Shown: one piece after another, positions 11,925 to 23,900 of the stretch | Position numbering within the stretch: the stretch's first letter is position 1 | Layout: each line of letters opens with the position of its first letter | Assembly (NCBI GenBank): GCA_038373865.1 | Contig: JAXGGA010001580.1 | Coordinates: forward strand, 1 to 64,000 | Origin: Uloborus plumipes | Taxonomy: Eukaryota; Arthropoda; Arachnida; Araneae; Uloboridae | DNA length: 64,000 nucleotides | Direction: 5' to 3' | The notes under the pieces: generated by a model | What the model was told of the DNA's origin: nothing | Seen by the model: only the letters and a program-made list of their open reading frames with translations | Databases searched by the model: none | Translations under genes and position numbers: made by a program

Positions 11925-13970
11925 TCTCGGATCTAGACACGAATGATCCGTATCTGTATCTGTGGTTCTACATTATTAAAGATCCGGCGCATCACAAGTT
12001 ATCGTGATTCATGCTACCCGAATTGAATCATTTTCTGTGTTTTTATATTTAAAGGCAAACAAAAAGTTAGAGACTTTTGCTCCAAAGAAAATGATTTAGT
12101 ATACTGTCATCATATCGACTCTGTAAAAGGTATGTTCGTATTTGAAAATGAACATACAAGTCTTGGTATTTACTCTTTCGAAACTAGTTTAAAAGATGTA
12201 CTTTATTGCATGATAGAAAAATCTTACCTTCTGTGCCTAGAGCATATTCATTCAAAATGAAGGAAACTGATGGAAATTTGAACGTTTTGTTAGATAAAAA
12301 TTTAGTATGGCACATATTGTAGCACAGTTATTTCTGGGCTAACATTAAATTTAAAAAAATGGATTAACTGCTTTTGTTTTTTTCTCAATACCGTCTTCTC
12401 CTCTGAAAATGGGCCAGTAATGGAAAGAAGAATAGTAATAAAAAAACATAATTTTAAAAAAATGGTGCATTATTCTAAAAGCCCTTCATGCCCCATTCTT
12501 ACTCTTGTTGTATTTTATTTGTTGTGCTTTTGTTGTAACAACGTTGTATTTATGTAATTACATTGATTCAGAAAGGAATTTATCTATTTCATAAAAAAGG
12601 AAATTTCCCTTTGAAATATAGATTGTTAGGGTATCCCCACAAACAATGATACAAGAATTTTTTGATAAAAATGTTTTTATCCCGTATTTTGGGCATGCTC
12701 CCATTTATGAACATTGGCGTGTAGCATGAAGTTTTTTTTTAAGCAACTAGTATAATAGTAGATTACGCTATACGGGTAAAATTTTGTATTTACGTATAAA
12801 TAGTTGATATAACTAGTGCTATTGGTCACATTCACATATATTTCAAGTGGTAAATAAGTAGAAATAAATATAAATAGGAAAAAATTTAAATATTAATTAA
12901 TTTATGCAATACAAACAATATAAAATCGTCCCAGACAAAATGTAAATAACCTTCTAAATTAGAAATTTGTCAACACAAGCAATAGCTATATAGTACCATG
13001 AATAAGAAGCAAATTGCCTCGCTTAAAATGATTTTTTCTTCTTAAAATATTTTTTTTTACCTCAATATCTACGGAAAGTGGAAACTGTTCATGTAAAAAT
13101 GTTTGCCTTCCAAAAATGAGCACATATTAAATTTAATGATTCCGACTTTGAAAATAAAAATAACCCATAGGATTCAACTAGAAAATGTTACTTTTCTTCA
13201 ATCACTAAGGTGAGGTAATGAATATAAATACAGCCAATAATCTTTACATGTACATGCGCTCTTTTTCATTTTCTTTTCTCTTTTTTTTAAACCTATTTTT
13301 GCTTTTTAAAATCTACTGTGTTCATTTTAAATTTTTTAAACAGAGGTCTTTAGTTATTTATCAATCACTATTCCTTTGAAAAGATAATTCTTCTGAATTC
13401 GGATAGGAAATTAAAATTAAATTTACTTTTAGGTGAAATGTGAATCTTCATGAAATATTGTTTACATATTGATAAATTTTTGTTTTAGTAAAAAAAAAAC
13501 TATTGTATTAGTAGGACTACATTATACTCTTATACATACAGAAGGCACACCTTTAACACATAATTCAACACAGTATAATCTAAAAAATAATTACAATTAT
13601 TTTTTCATATTAGTTAAACTAATAATATCACTTTTAAAAGTTAAAAATAAAATTATCAGCAAACATTTAAAAATACAGTCATTTTGAAAAGCATATTAAA
13701 AAGCTGCAAAATAATTTTTGAGTAAAAGAAAAAAAAAAAACTGCAGAAAAAAATTCGGTCTTACTAAAAATAATGCATCGGAAAATATGCAGTTTTAAAC
13801 CTTCATCACCTTGCCGTAATTTAAAACTTTGCCAAAAGAAAAAAACATTTCAATTTCGCTCAGAGAAAGTAAATATGGCTCATCAGACAGGCCACATCCT
13901 ACATAAGTGGGTCGGCCTTGGTTTTACCCCTTTCAACCGCCATTATCCATAGACCACAGCAAATTAGGCA
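11925..13970. other. AT-rich intergenic sequence, nothing recognised
   Basis: No conserved coding frame; several homopolymer runs. Confidence 0.4.
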
Positions 13971-13974
13971 GTTT

Positions 13975-14260
13975 TGGCCCGATTAGTAAGGTGTCGGACT
14001 CGTAACCGGAGGGTCCCGGGTTCGATCCTGGTCGATCAAAGATCCAATGCCGTCCCTGATGGTGGCTGAGCGACGTTATATAAGGGTCGTGATCACAAAC
14101 TCCTCTAAGTGTATTGATATCTCTGGGGGTACTGAACCAGGTTTTCTCGGCTTCTGGTCTGGATAAAAAAAAACAGAGGGCTCTTCAGGGCACCACCCTG
14201 GTTACACGACGAGTTGTGGTAGGTACGGGGGACCCTGGACCCTGGAATGCGATAAGAAGT
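13975..14260 (+). repeat. tRNA-derived SINE (second family)
   Basis: The head GCCCGATTAGTAAGGTGTCG with GGACTCGTAACC and GGGTTCGATCCTGG copies a tRNA, with A box, a loop resembling a CGT anticodon loop, and B box. The anticodon stem has mismatches and a 200-base non-tRNA body follows (GATGGTGGCTGAGCGACG...), so this is a SINE and not a working tRNA gene. Confidence 0.75.
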
Positions 14261-14269
14261 AAAGTCTAT

Positions 14270-14945
14270 TTAAATTGCGGATTGCATAAAAAACCCTTTT
14301 ACGCTTTAGTCCTTAAAAAAACGATAAAAAATTACAATAATGGCTCAAAGTTATATAAAAACATTACAAAAAGGAAAAAAATGATTAAAAAACTTTCGAT
14401 ATTGAATACATTTTTATTTTAAATATTAGTTCTGCAATTCGTTCTTAATAGACCAGTAAATGAAACATTACCTAATTTTTCTCACAATAATTCGGTTATA
14501 ATTTTTTATAACAATCAGCTTGAAAAGTGGCCCTTTGAGATATTTTGGACCGGTTTAGGACGTTCTGTATAATTTTTAAAAAGAGTGCTCTTTTAGAAAT
14601 ACTTTCAATTGAGGCAACTTTTTTGCTCTAGAAACAACACTAGAATTTATTTCAGTATGCAGTACTAAATTCAAATCAATAAATTTTTTTACCACTTTTC
14701 ACAGAAAAGTTTGCCTACGTTTTGATTTTTGAGTGATAAAAATACATTTTTTTTCTTTTTTCTCTTTTTTTCTTTTCTTTTTTTTTTTTCACTGCGCATT
14801 TTTACGTATGTATTTCAAACGCCCCGAGCTTAAATTTTTAGGAGGGGGAAAACATTAGGTATCACTTAAAAAACAAAAAGCTGAAGTTGCCGCACATTTA
14901 TTAGAGTTCTTTGTGTTCAAATTGCAACATTTAGACATTGTAGCA
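14270..14945. other. Intergenic sequence with T/C-rich run
   Basis: A pyrimidine-rich run lies at about 14750-14790. Nothing else was seen. Confidence 0.4.
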
Positions 14946-14959
14946 TTTTCACTATATCC

Positions 14960-15170
14960 ATCTAAGGGCGGATCCTGTTTCTGTTTTACCAGGGGGTCAT
15001 TTACGAAAAGGGAGGGCCAATGAGCAATTTTTATGCAAAAACGAGGCGTTTTGCCGGTTTTTTCGAAATTTCAGTCTCAAAAAAGCAGTTTAGGCTATAT
15101 TTGATCTCTTCATAGGGGGAGAGGGTCATGACCAACCCCTTCTGGTTTCGTGCCTGTATCTATCTTGTGT
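14960..15170. repeat. Possible degraded MITE with GGGCGGATCC and GGGTCATGACC
   Basis: CTAAGGGCGGATCC and AGAGGGTCATGACC resemble end words of arthropod hAT-type MITEs (compare 27228-27518). No clean inverted ends or target duplication were found. Confidence 0.3.
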
Positions 15171-15360
15171 GGCATGTGGCGTCATGCTGAACAATATGAG
15201 TTACCCCGAAAGGCTCCAAAGAAAGAAACTTTTGTATTACGGTAAATGAAAGAATGAGATTTAATTTTTTTATCGGTTCGCTTTATTTTCGAAGGTAAAA
15301 GTGTATATAGAAAAGAAGGATTGCAGCTACACCCACCCACACGCACAATATATTTATATA

Positions 15361-16430
15361 CAGGGGGTTATAAATTAACAGGAGGTGTTTGGAGCCCTCT
15401 AGCTCGCGAACTACTGGGCGAAACATTGCCAAACTTCGTAAGCATGCATATTAGACCATGGGATTTTGATTTCTGGAATAAAAAAATTAGTTTGAAAAAT
15501 CACCACCAGGGGGAAATTTGGCGCTGTTAAAGTGTATTATTCTGATTACCGAAGAATTAATTGCTACTGACAAAATATGCATCCATTTTATTTGCAAAAA
15601 TGACTTTTTTTGTCACAAATGTGGTTCGATATGATCGCCATTGTAAAGTTGTAAGATCTGCATACAATGAACAACATTTTCTACGGCAGCTCGTAACATA
15701 TCAGAATGGATTTCTCTAACTTATAAAATTATCATATCTTTTAAACTTGCGATATCAGAAATGTTTCTTTGATAGCATCAAAGCATTGTTCTCTAATAGC
15801 ATTTGCAAATTCGTCAACTTGTAGCTGATTAAATGTCTGGCGCCCCTAGCCTGGTTGCTGGGCTAGAGATCCAGTCATTTTGAACCGCTTAATCATGTTT
15901 CTTAAATTTGTTATGGTCTGCGGGAATTTTCTCAACTGCTTCACTCGCGGAAGAGTAACATTGGCATTTTCATCACGCTGATAGTAGAGCTTCACTAACA
16001 AAGCGCGGTCCTGCATAGTTAAAAGCCATCAAGAGGCAACTGCGCTCAGAATGATGAGAATGCTCCTAGTCAGTCATTTTATACAGATGATCGCTAAACG
16101 CAAGGCGTTTATGCGAATTATTGCATTCTATTTGGTTAAATGGACAGCTATTTTGTTCGTGGTGATTTTTTTTTAATAGAAAATTCTACGGCGATCATAT
16201 TAAACCTCATTTGCAAAGAACAATCATTTAATTCGCGATATTCAGTGTAATACACTTTTACAGCGCCAAATTTCCCCCTGGTGGTGATTTTTCAAACTAA
16301 TTTTTTTTTATTCCAGAAATCAAAATCCCATGGTCTAATATGCACGCTTACGAAATTTGGCAATGTTTCGCCCAGTAGTTCGCGAGCTAGAGGGCTCCAA
16401 ACACCTCCTGTTAATTTATAACCAACCCTG
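15361..16430. mobile_element. Mariner-like element with ~178-base inverted ends and TA target site
   Basis: The left end CAGGGGGTTATAAATTAACA after TA is mirrored at the right by TGTTAATTTATAACCAACCC, TG and then TA. The inverted ends continue for about 178 bases through AGCTCGCGAACTACTGGGCG. The core is about 700 bases and carries a broken transposase start on the minus strand. Internal deletion has left it non-autonomous. Confidence 0.85.
15752..16016 (-). pseudogene. Broken transposase N-terminus (DUF4817-type helix-turn-helix)
   Basis: On the minus strand an open frame of 56 codons runs from 16016 to a stop at 15846. It contains RALLVKLYYQRDENA, LRNMIKRFKMTGSL and AQQPG, and reading resumes after the stop with GRQTFNQLQVDEFANAIREQ. 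The LV-K-YY ... LRNMI-KF-TGSL pattern is that of the DUF4817 HTH region found at the start of mariner-related transposases of arthropods. The catalytic part is missing. Confidence 0.65.
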
Positions 16431-16633
16431 TATGATTTCAATATGCTTGAATGTGCCGAACCAATCAGAATTTGCAGAATGAGGAAAATTTTTGGGAAGT
16501 CCCAGTAACCTCCCGTGACCTCCTTTCGGGGCGCTCCTGATTTCAAAATGAGGAACAAAAAATTTTGTTTCTTTTAATCCACACATAAAATAAAATCTTT
16601 CTTTTCGAATTTTTGATTATTGATGTTGGTACT

Positions 16634-16743
16634 GCCCAGGTAGCGCAAATAACCTTTAAACGTTTTATAAACGTTTTTAAGCGGTTGTTACAACGTTAAT
16701 AACCATTTTACAACCTTTAAAAAATGAAGTGTGCTACTTGGGT
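16634..16743. mobile_element. Short MITE, CCCAGGTAGC ends
   Basis: CCCAGGTAGCGCA at the left is mirrored by GTGCTACTTGGG at the right. The 110-base body is rich in AACGTT words (AAACGTTTTATAAACGTTTT, CAACGTTAATAACC). Confidence 0.6.
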
Positions 16744-16788
16744 GGTTTCTGGATACCGGATTACCGAAATCTTTTTGTTTAACAATTT

Positions 16789-17183
16789 TAAGCGCTTATC
16801 ACACGATCCAATGTGAAGCTACTCCAACTTGGAGCAATCCTCAATTTCGACCAACTCCAAACTTGTTTTCCTACTACGTCATCGTTGCTGTGCAGGGTTG
16901 CCGTGCAATATCGTCTGCTAGAAAAAGAAACTTATCCCGTTAAGCTGGCCACTCCTGATGGCGCCGATCTGTGACGAAGTTCTGCAGAGCTTTCCTATTG
17001 GTCGGAAGAGCAATTCGGCTCAATTTTATCGCTCCGCACGCAAAATCTTGGACTAAATTGGACGAGCGTCGGACAATAGGAATGATGACGTCAGTGTTGG
17101 CCCAAGTAGTTGAGGCAAATTGGTCTCGCTCGGAATTGGAGGGAATCGGGGGAAAAGTTGGATCGTGTGATAAGGCCTTTAGA
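16789..17183. mobile_element. MITE with CTTATCACACGATCCAA ends
   Basis: CTTATCACACGATCCAA near the left end is mirrored by TTGGATCGTGTGATAAG near the right. The body is richer in G and C than its surroundings. The overlapping open frames on both strands in it share no known family and are taken as chance. Confidence 0.65.
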
Positions 17184-17189
17184 TTATGG

Positions 17190-17758
17190 GAGGCGTAGTT
17201 CGGCGGGTTCCTCATTCGAAAAACGTTTAGGAATGGGGGGGGGGGGGGATTTAAAGACCTTCATCATCTTGTTTCTATAATGGAAGTCTAAAGACATAAT
17301 TTTTGGCTCTTCTTTGATGTTGGAAATCTTTTGATAGTCGTATGGCTTGGGGACGTTCCCCCGAAAACATTTCAAAATTGAATGCTAAATATGTATTTTA
17401 ACTATTCTTTCAGGATGTTCATTAAAAACATTGGCAAATATTGAGTTGTGAAGAGAATAGAGTCCTATAGGGACTCGAGAAGAGCACTAGAGTCCTTCGT
17501 GATTATCTGCCAAACTGAAGTGAGAGTAAATGTATAATTGACAATTTTTATTTTAATAGTTTTCATGTTCTTAGTAAGAGTTATTTGTGAGTTTTAAAAC
17601 ATAAAAACATTAAAAACACGTTTTTCGTGACTCATTGGTGATATTAAACACAGGCAGCATTATCTTTGTTTCCAACAGTACAACTATTTCTCACTAGCAA
17701 CTGGCATCATCTTGTGATGAGTCAATTTTGATGAAACTTGGTTTGTGTCTCAATGCAG
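17190..17758. other. Upstream flank of tetraspanin exon 1
   Basis: Contains a run of 13 G at about 17236-17249. A 5' untranslated exon or promoter could lie here or further left, but I see no clear core promoter. Confidence 0.35.
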
Positions 17759-17914
17759 ACTTGGTTTGATGATCCAATGTCAAATTCGAGAGAATTGCAG
17801 CATCTAAGAAGTTTAAGCGATGGTAGAATGTCTGGAAGAAAACATAGACGGGACAAAAGTGAAATTAGTTGCTGCTTAAAATATTTAATTTTTGGTTTTA
17901 ATGTAATATTTTGG
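17759..17914 (+). CDS. Tetraspanin exon 1: N-terminus and first half of helix 1
   Basis: The exon ends FGFNVIFW followed by the donor GTAAGT. Two in-frame start codons lie inside it, at 17777 and 17828, and one upstream at 17738 if the acceptor AG at 17757-17758 is not used. The basic stretch RKHRRDK and the paired cysteines SCC (likely palmitoylated in this family) precede the helix. The start at 17777 gives an extra basic-polar N-tail of 17 residues compared with the MSG start. The choice of start cannot be decided from the sequence. Confidence 0.85.
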
Positions 17915-20900
17915 GTAAGTTCTTGTTTTGTAGGCTAAGCGCCCGCATCGTAAATCACCTTAATTATTGTGCTTCTGCCTTTTATTAACAAAGTAATTCT
18001 TACGAAATTTGATACAGAGTAGTTTTTATAAAGTTTATACTGCCGTCTACACTTTGAATGAAGTTAAGAGCTTGCATAGCCATCAATATAATTTATTCCA
18101 ATGTAAATATTTACATTAAGCTCTCGTAAACATTTCCTATTCTGATCGCTCTGTTGATTTTTGATAGTTTTTTCGCCAAGCAAAATATACCATTTCGGGT
18201 TTTTTTTCTTTGAACAGGATATATTTTATCATTTCCTCCCCTTTTTTTAAATGTAAAGAGTACGATTTTTAATCAACTTCGCTAGCTTTCAGTAAATTAT
18301 AACTACGATGTTAACCCTATTTAGTTTTACTGTACTCTTCTTTTTTTTTTTGAGTCGTTTAGTGATCGAGAAAAGTTTTTGAGATAATTATTCACATTAA
18401 ATTTCCAAGCAAAGAATATTAGCGTTTGAAATATCTACTGCTTCATAGTTTTCATGAAATTCCTGTTCTGCTGGGTAACTTTTCTTAATAAAAGTTTTAT
18501 CAAACTGTTGAAAATAAGTAGTTTTTTTTTGTCTCAAATATTGTAATATGTTATAATTTAATAATAATAATAGGAATAAAAATGCTGATCTACTTAAATT
18601 CTTTAGGATGCAACAGAAGCCTGCAAGTTTTGTACCCTGTAACCTCAGAGCATATCGCACACCCAAAATGAAAGAGGCACATCTTTTTTTAAGCCTACCT
18701 CAATTTAATGCTAATCCAATTTAAAAAAGTGCCCCTTTCATTCTCAGTATGTAATGTGTATGTTCATGTATGCAATTTAACCAAGGGTCTGAGCCAGTCC
18801 AGAATTTCTCACTGAATTGAAACTAAAATTCTGCGGAAAAATACTTTTGTAGAAGCAATTTAAAAACAAAATTTTTTCATATTTACTTAGCACTGTGAAT
18901 GAATAAGACTTAAGCAAGTTTTCTGTAAAAAATTTTAACCTGTAAGGAATAAAATGATCTTCTTAAATGTTCAAAAACTTCTTAAAAAGTAAAAAAACGA
19001 AAAAACTAGACAGAAAAGAGCATCCCTGGTTATCCTACTTATTAAGTGGGAAAACTTCTTAAATGGTCACTCTTAAGTAAATATTGTTGAACTTTCATTC
19101 TAGTGTAAAATATAATAATGTGGTATTTTAGAAATAATATTCCCATTTGTTCATCTTTTTTTTTTAACTTAAAATTTGCATTTGGAATTTACAATTCTTC
19201 TCTTACAGCTTTTAGGTTTGTTCATATTCATTGTGGGAATATGGGCATGGACTGAGAAAGATATCTTCAACAATCTTAGCAGATTAACGAATATCACTTT
19301 GGATCCTGCATTTGTATTTATTGTGTGTGGAGTAATCACATTTACCATTGGATTTACTGGATGTGTTGGAGCTTTGAGAGAGAATACCTGTCTTCTTGCT
19401 TCAGTTAGTATTGTTTTTAATTTAACTGTACTTATTTGTTATTTCTACCAATTTTATTTAAATATAGATACAGTCGAGCCTGCTTATTAGAATATCGCTT
19501 GAAGGGATATCCCGCTTAATGTAATACGTTTTCAATGTACCAAACCATTGAAATGCATTATTTTCATCCCGGATAATGGAATATCCCGCTTATTAGAATA
19601 TTTTTTCGTGGCAAAATGGTTATTCCATTAAGCGGGTTCGACTGTATCTTGTTTGTTTATATGTATGGTAGGCAATGCAATAACACAATTTTATTTTCTT
19701 CTTGCATACTATTGTACCAATAAGATTTTTTTACTCTGCTTTTGTGTGACATTTGAACTTCTTTGAAGTTGCACTAGAAAAAAATGATGGTACTTTTCCA
19801 TTAAAGACATGGCACTTTGCACATTTTTAATTTTTGGAGATTTTAATTTAGTAATTGCTATTGCAAACTAAAAATTTGGTAGTTGATGATATTCAAGAAC
19901 TTCAATTTCTAAGTTCTAGGGCTTCCATATACTTTTAGATACCACAAAATGCTGTAAGCAATTTTCCTATTGTCGCCAACATGGAATGTAAACAAGTCAC
20001 TAAACCAAGTGACGTGTGTACCTTCTACAAAAAAGTACCACAATGATTAATTTCTTGTCTTGACTCAACAGTTTTATTTAATTTTTTTTCTGATTTATCT
20101 TTTAGAGCAGAAATCATGTTTTTTTTAGGATGGACAAAGCTTAATTCAGTGAAATATTTAGCATTTAGTTATGATCTTCGACAATCATTACAGGTCCTGT
20201 GTAAAATATTTTTTATTAATCTTTTTTCCCCCAAAAGTATTAATTCAAATTTAATAAAAATAACTTCTTCTCAGCTCCATTTATGTTGTATAACACAGAA
20301 AAGATCTTTAAAAATGTAAAATAACTCTTACAACACTCCTTCTCAATTAAAAAAAAAATCTAGCTCTGTTTAAAATTGAATCATCTAGGCTTGATGATTA
20401 ATTTTTATGAACTCATGCAGCTCTATTTGCAAAACAGGTTTGTATTTTTCAAAGAGAATTTGCTTTTTTCCAGCTGTACACATATGCAGCAGTGCTAATT
20501 ATCTGGCATGCTCAGGACAGTCACTATGTGAATTATGAAGATACAAGCACCAACTCACTAAAAAATATATCTACAAACTCATTCAACTGTTCTTCCGTAT
20601 TAAATTAGGTTGATCGATAATGTTTAGTTCTTATCAACCCATTGGGCTTATTGACCAACTCGCGTTGGTGAAATCTGCTGTTTTAGTAAAAATTTTATGT
20701 TATTAAATTATTTTTCAAGTAAACTAATTTGAATGTTTTTTTTTTCCTTTTAGTATGCAATATTTTTAGCAATACTTTTGCTTTTGGAAATGACAGCTGG
20801 CACACTTGGTTTTATTTTTAAAGACTGGGTAAGTTATTTAAGATAGTTTTACTAGTATATTTCTTCATTCTGATAAAACAGAAATTAATTAAATGTACAA

Positions 20901-23900
20901 AATTTTTTCGTAATTTATTTTGTAGCCTATAGAGTGAGTTTTATGAAAATATTAATACCTCCTATCTAAATTTCCAGTATTTATAACCCTCCTTCCTCCC
21001 TTATTTATCACTGCAAGCCATCAGATAATTTGAAATAAATCAACTCGCATGTTTGGAATTTTACAGATGCCAAACTCAATTTTCACGTGCTAGGAATCTA
21101 TTTATAGTACATTATGCAACTTCACATTATTTCGCTGTAGCTAACTGTGATCGTCACAAAGAAGAAAGCCTGGACATCTTTCAACATGAGTTGTGCATTC
21201 TTTCAATCACTGGTTGCTTGCATTTAAAAATTCGACGTTTGCACAATGTCCAGATAGCATGCCAAAACGGAATGCAATGCCAACAGAACTTATCCTTTGA
21301 CTGTCATGACCTTCTCATTCGTAATGGTTATGGACCAATGCGTTTTTTATATGCAAGTTTGTTTTATAACATAGCAGTTTATTTCAAACAGGCAAAAAGG
21401 AAATGCAGTTTTGCTGAACATTTGTAATTTGTTATTATAATTAAAATCAACGCAGGGCACAACTAGACTCTATCAGGCCTCATTTGGGAAGTTTCAACTT
21501 GCTACACTTGGAGTTTTTTAAGGTATACAAGGTGTACATCAGTGTTAAGAATAAGAATTTATATCTAGGTGTCTTGATGGCGCCTAGTTTGTTTCTAACT
21601 TACAAAATAGATGCCCTTTTTAATGAATAAAATTAAAAACAAAATCATTAAACATACTGCTGTATTTAAAAATTGCTCTCATAAATTTATTTCAGACCAA
21701 TTATAGGTCTGAATCAAGCTGAGTCGAGAAAGAAAAGCTTCAATGTGATCCAAAACTGTAGGTGTCAAATTTGGCACCTAGCGTTGGAAAGCTTGCGTTC
21801 GAAAGTTTTGTTCGCATTATGCATGATTTGCATTCCGTCTAAAATTCTTAAATTTCCTAAAAAAATTTACAGGTCCTAAAATTCCTAAAATTGTACTAAA
21901 ATTTTGTTGTGTTCCTAAAAAAATAGAAAACTTAACAGGTAACTGCTTAGAATAATTTAACTCTTCCGAAAGTATTTTATTGCAAAACCGAACAATTCAC
22001 TAGATATTCAATTTAAAAAATAGAATTATAACAAAATATTTAATTAAAAACAAACTCTTTACACTTTTCATCCTACAACAGATTTAAAATTCTCCCTTTT
22101 GAAAATTGAACTGTTAAATCTTTAAAACAGCTGTTTCACCATTCTACCTGAATGAAACCTTCATCTCGATTATTTACAACTTGGACATCCATAATTTTAT
22201 TTTTACCATTAGTTTGCAAATTGTTTGATTTTTTTTTTTTTTTTTTGCTGATAGATATTACTTGTAGGTTAGTCATTTTATGTCAACCCGTTTGAATATT
22301 TCAATCCTGTTGCATCTGAATACATTACAATTCAAACCATGAGCATTCTCAAAAAGTAGCATTAATTTTTATCTCTTTATTTTTGCTTTATGAAGATTTT
22401 GAAAAAATAACTAGATCTAAATTGTTGATAAGGATGTTAGGAATAACATCCCAGCAAGCAAAACTTCTTGCATCAAGATTGACGTGTCAAAAAGGCAATC
22501 TTTGCCTCTAGATTGTTATGTTACTGATTTTCGATTGTCAGAGTCTCGCCACAAGATTGACTGACAAGGAGCAACCTAATATCAAGAAAATAACAAAATA
22601 GGTTGTCATTGAGTCATTCCATGTCAAGTGGACTAGTGGTCCCCACCTGACCATCTCCGATTTAGATCAAATTTAGAGGTGTAGACATACCTATGAAACT
22701 AACCTGTGCAAATTTTTAGCTTCCAAGATCCAAATCTGGAGGAACTAGGATCCCGCAAAAAAAGTGGTCCAAAATGGCAGATGAGCTTCGGGAAACGAGT
22801 TGCAATGTTTAGGTCAAGGTTGCAGAAAATTTTATCACAGTGGAAGGCCAATATTTTTGGAGCTTAAAGTACTTTTGGTTGTCAACACTCTCCAGTATAT
22901 TTTGTAAGATTACGCTTATTAGATTTTATGTAGCACACGCCTAAACTCGCGAAAGAAACGTGGTGGACAGTTTTTTTCCTAGATTTCAGGTTGTCATAAA
23001 TTTTGAACCACAAAACAGTTATTGTGTCAGTTACAGGGTTGGCAAAAACCCGGGTTTTTCTACAAAAACCCAACCCACCCGGGTTTTCTGGGTTTTTACG
23101 GGTTTTTCTGGGTTTTTGTATGTTAAAATTCTATTTCTTATGCGGGTATTGATATATAATGAATGCATTCATTCATATAAAAATATATTTGTTAAGTTAG
23201 TCCTGAATTAAATTTAATCAATGTCAATTGATTAATAATTAATATTATTAACAGTATCCATTAATAATATCATCAACCAAATTGTAATATTTAATCTATA
23301 TTTAAGGAGCTTTGGACAATGGTTTCAGCTATGAACTTTTATCACTTGTCTTTTACAAAATAGAAGAACTGTTACAAATGGGCTTTCCTACAAATTCAGG
23401 AATATTTAGGGTGTAAAAATTTCAAAAACTTAAATTTTTTCCATTAAAAAATTAAAACCATTGTTTATTAATAGCACTTGTTTATTAATAGAAATAATCA
23501 TCTTTTTTCATTAAGTAGCCTGCTTCAATATCTAGTCATGTCATTTGCATGTTTTTTATAAGGCATATCTCAATGCTAGGTGTGTGTCTGAGATAAAGGA
23601 AGTGTCTCCCCCCCCTCCCCTTCCTATTTTCAAAACCAAAACTGATTAATTTCAGATGGGGGAGGGGATTAATTTCAGCGTGGGGACTCTTAATCAATTT
23701 TTTTTTGAAATAATCATTAAAAAAAACTAGGTTAACATTAGAGCTTTGCAAGAATTATAAATTTATTAATAAATGCTTGTCATAATATTTTAGTAGTAAA
23801 AAACTGCGTGGGGATGCATTTTCTTTGTTTTTTTTTTAATCAAAGAAAGGGTTTAGTGCTTCAAGTCAGTGGTATGGTACCTCTATAATATAGCACTTGA

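Noticed and set aside
13975..14045. Functional tRNA gene
   Set aside because: A and B boxes are present but the anticodon stem is mismatched and a SINE body follows.
21053..21427. 124-codon Cys/His-containing frame in tetraspanin intron 3
   Set aside because: The cysteine and histidine spacing fits no zinc-finger pattern I know, and there is no splice or repeat context.
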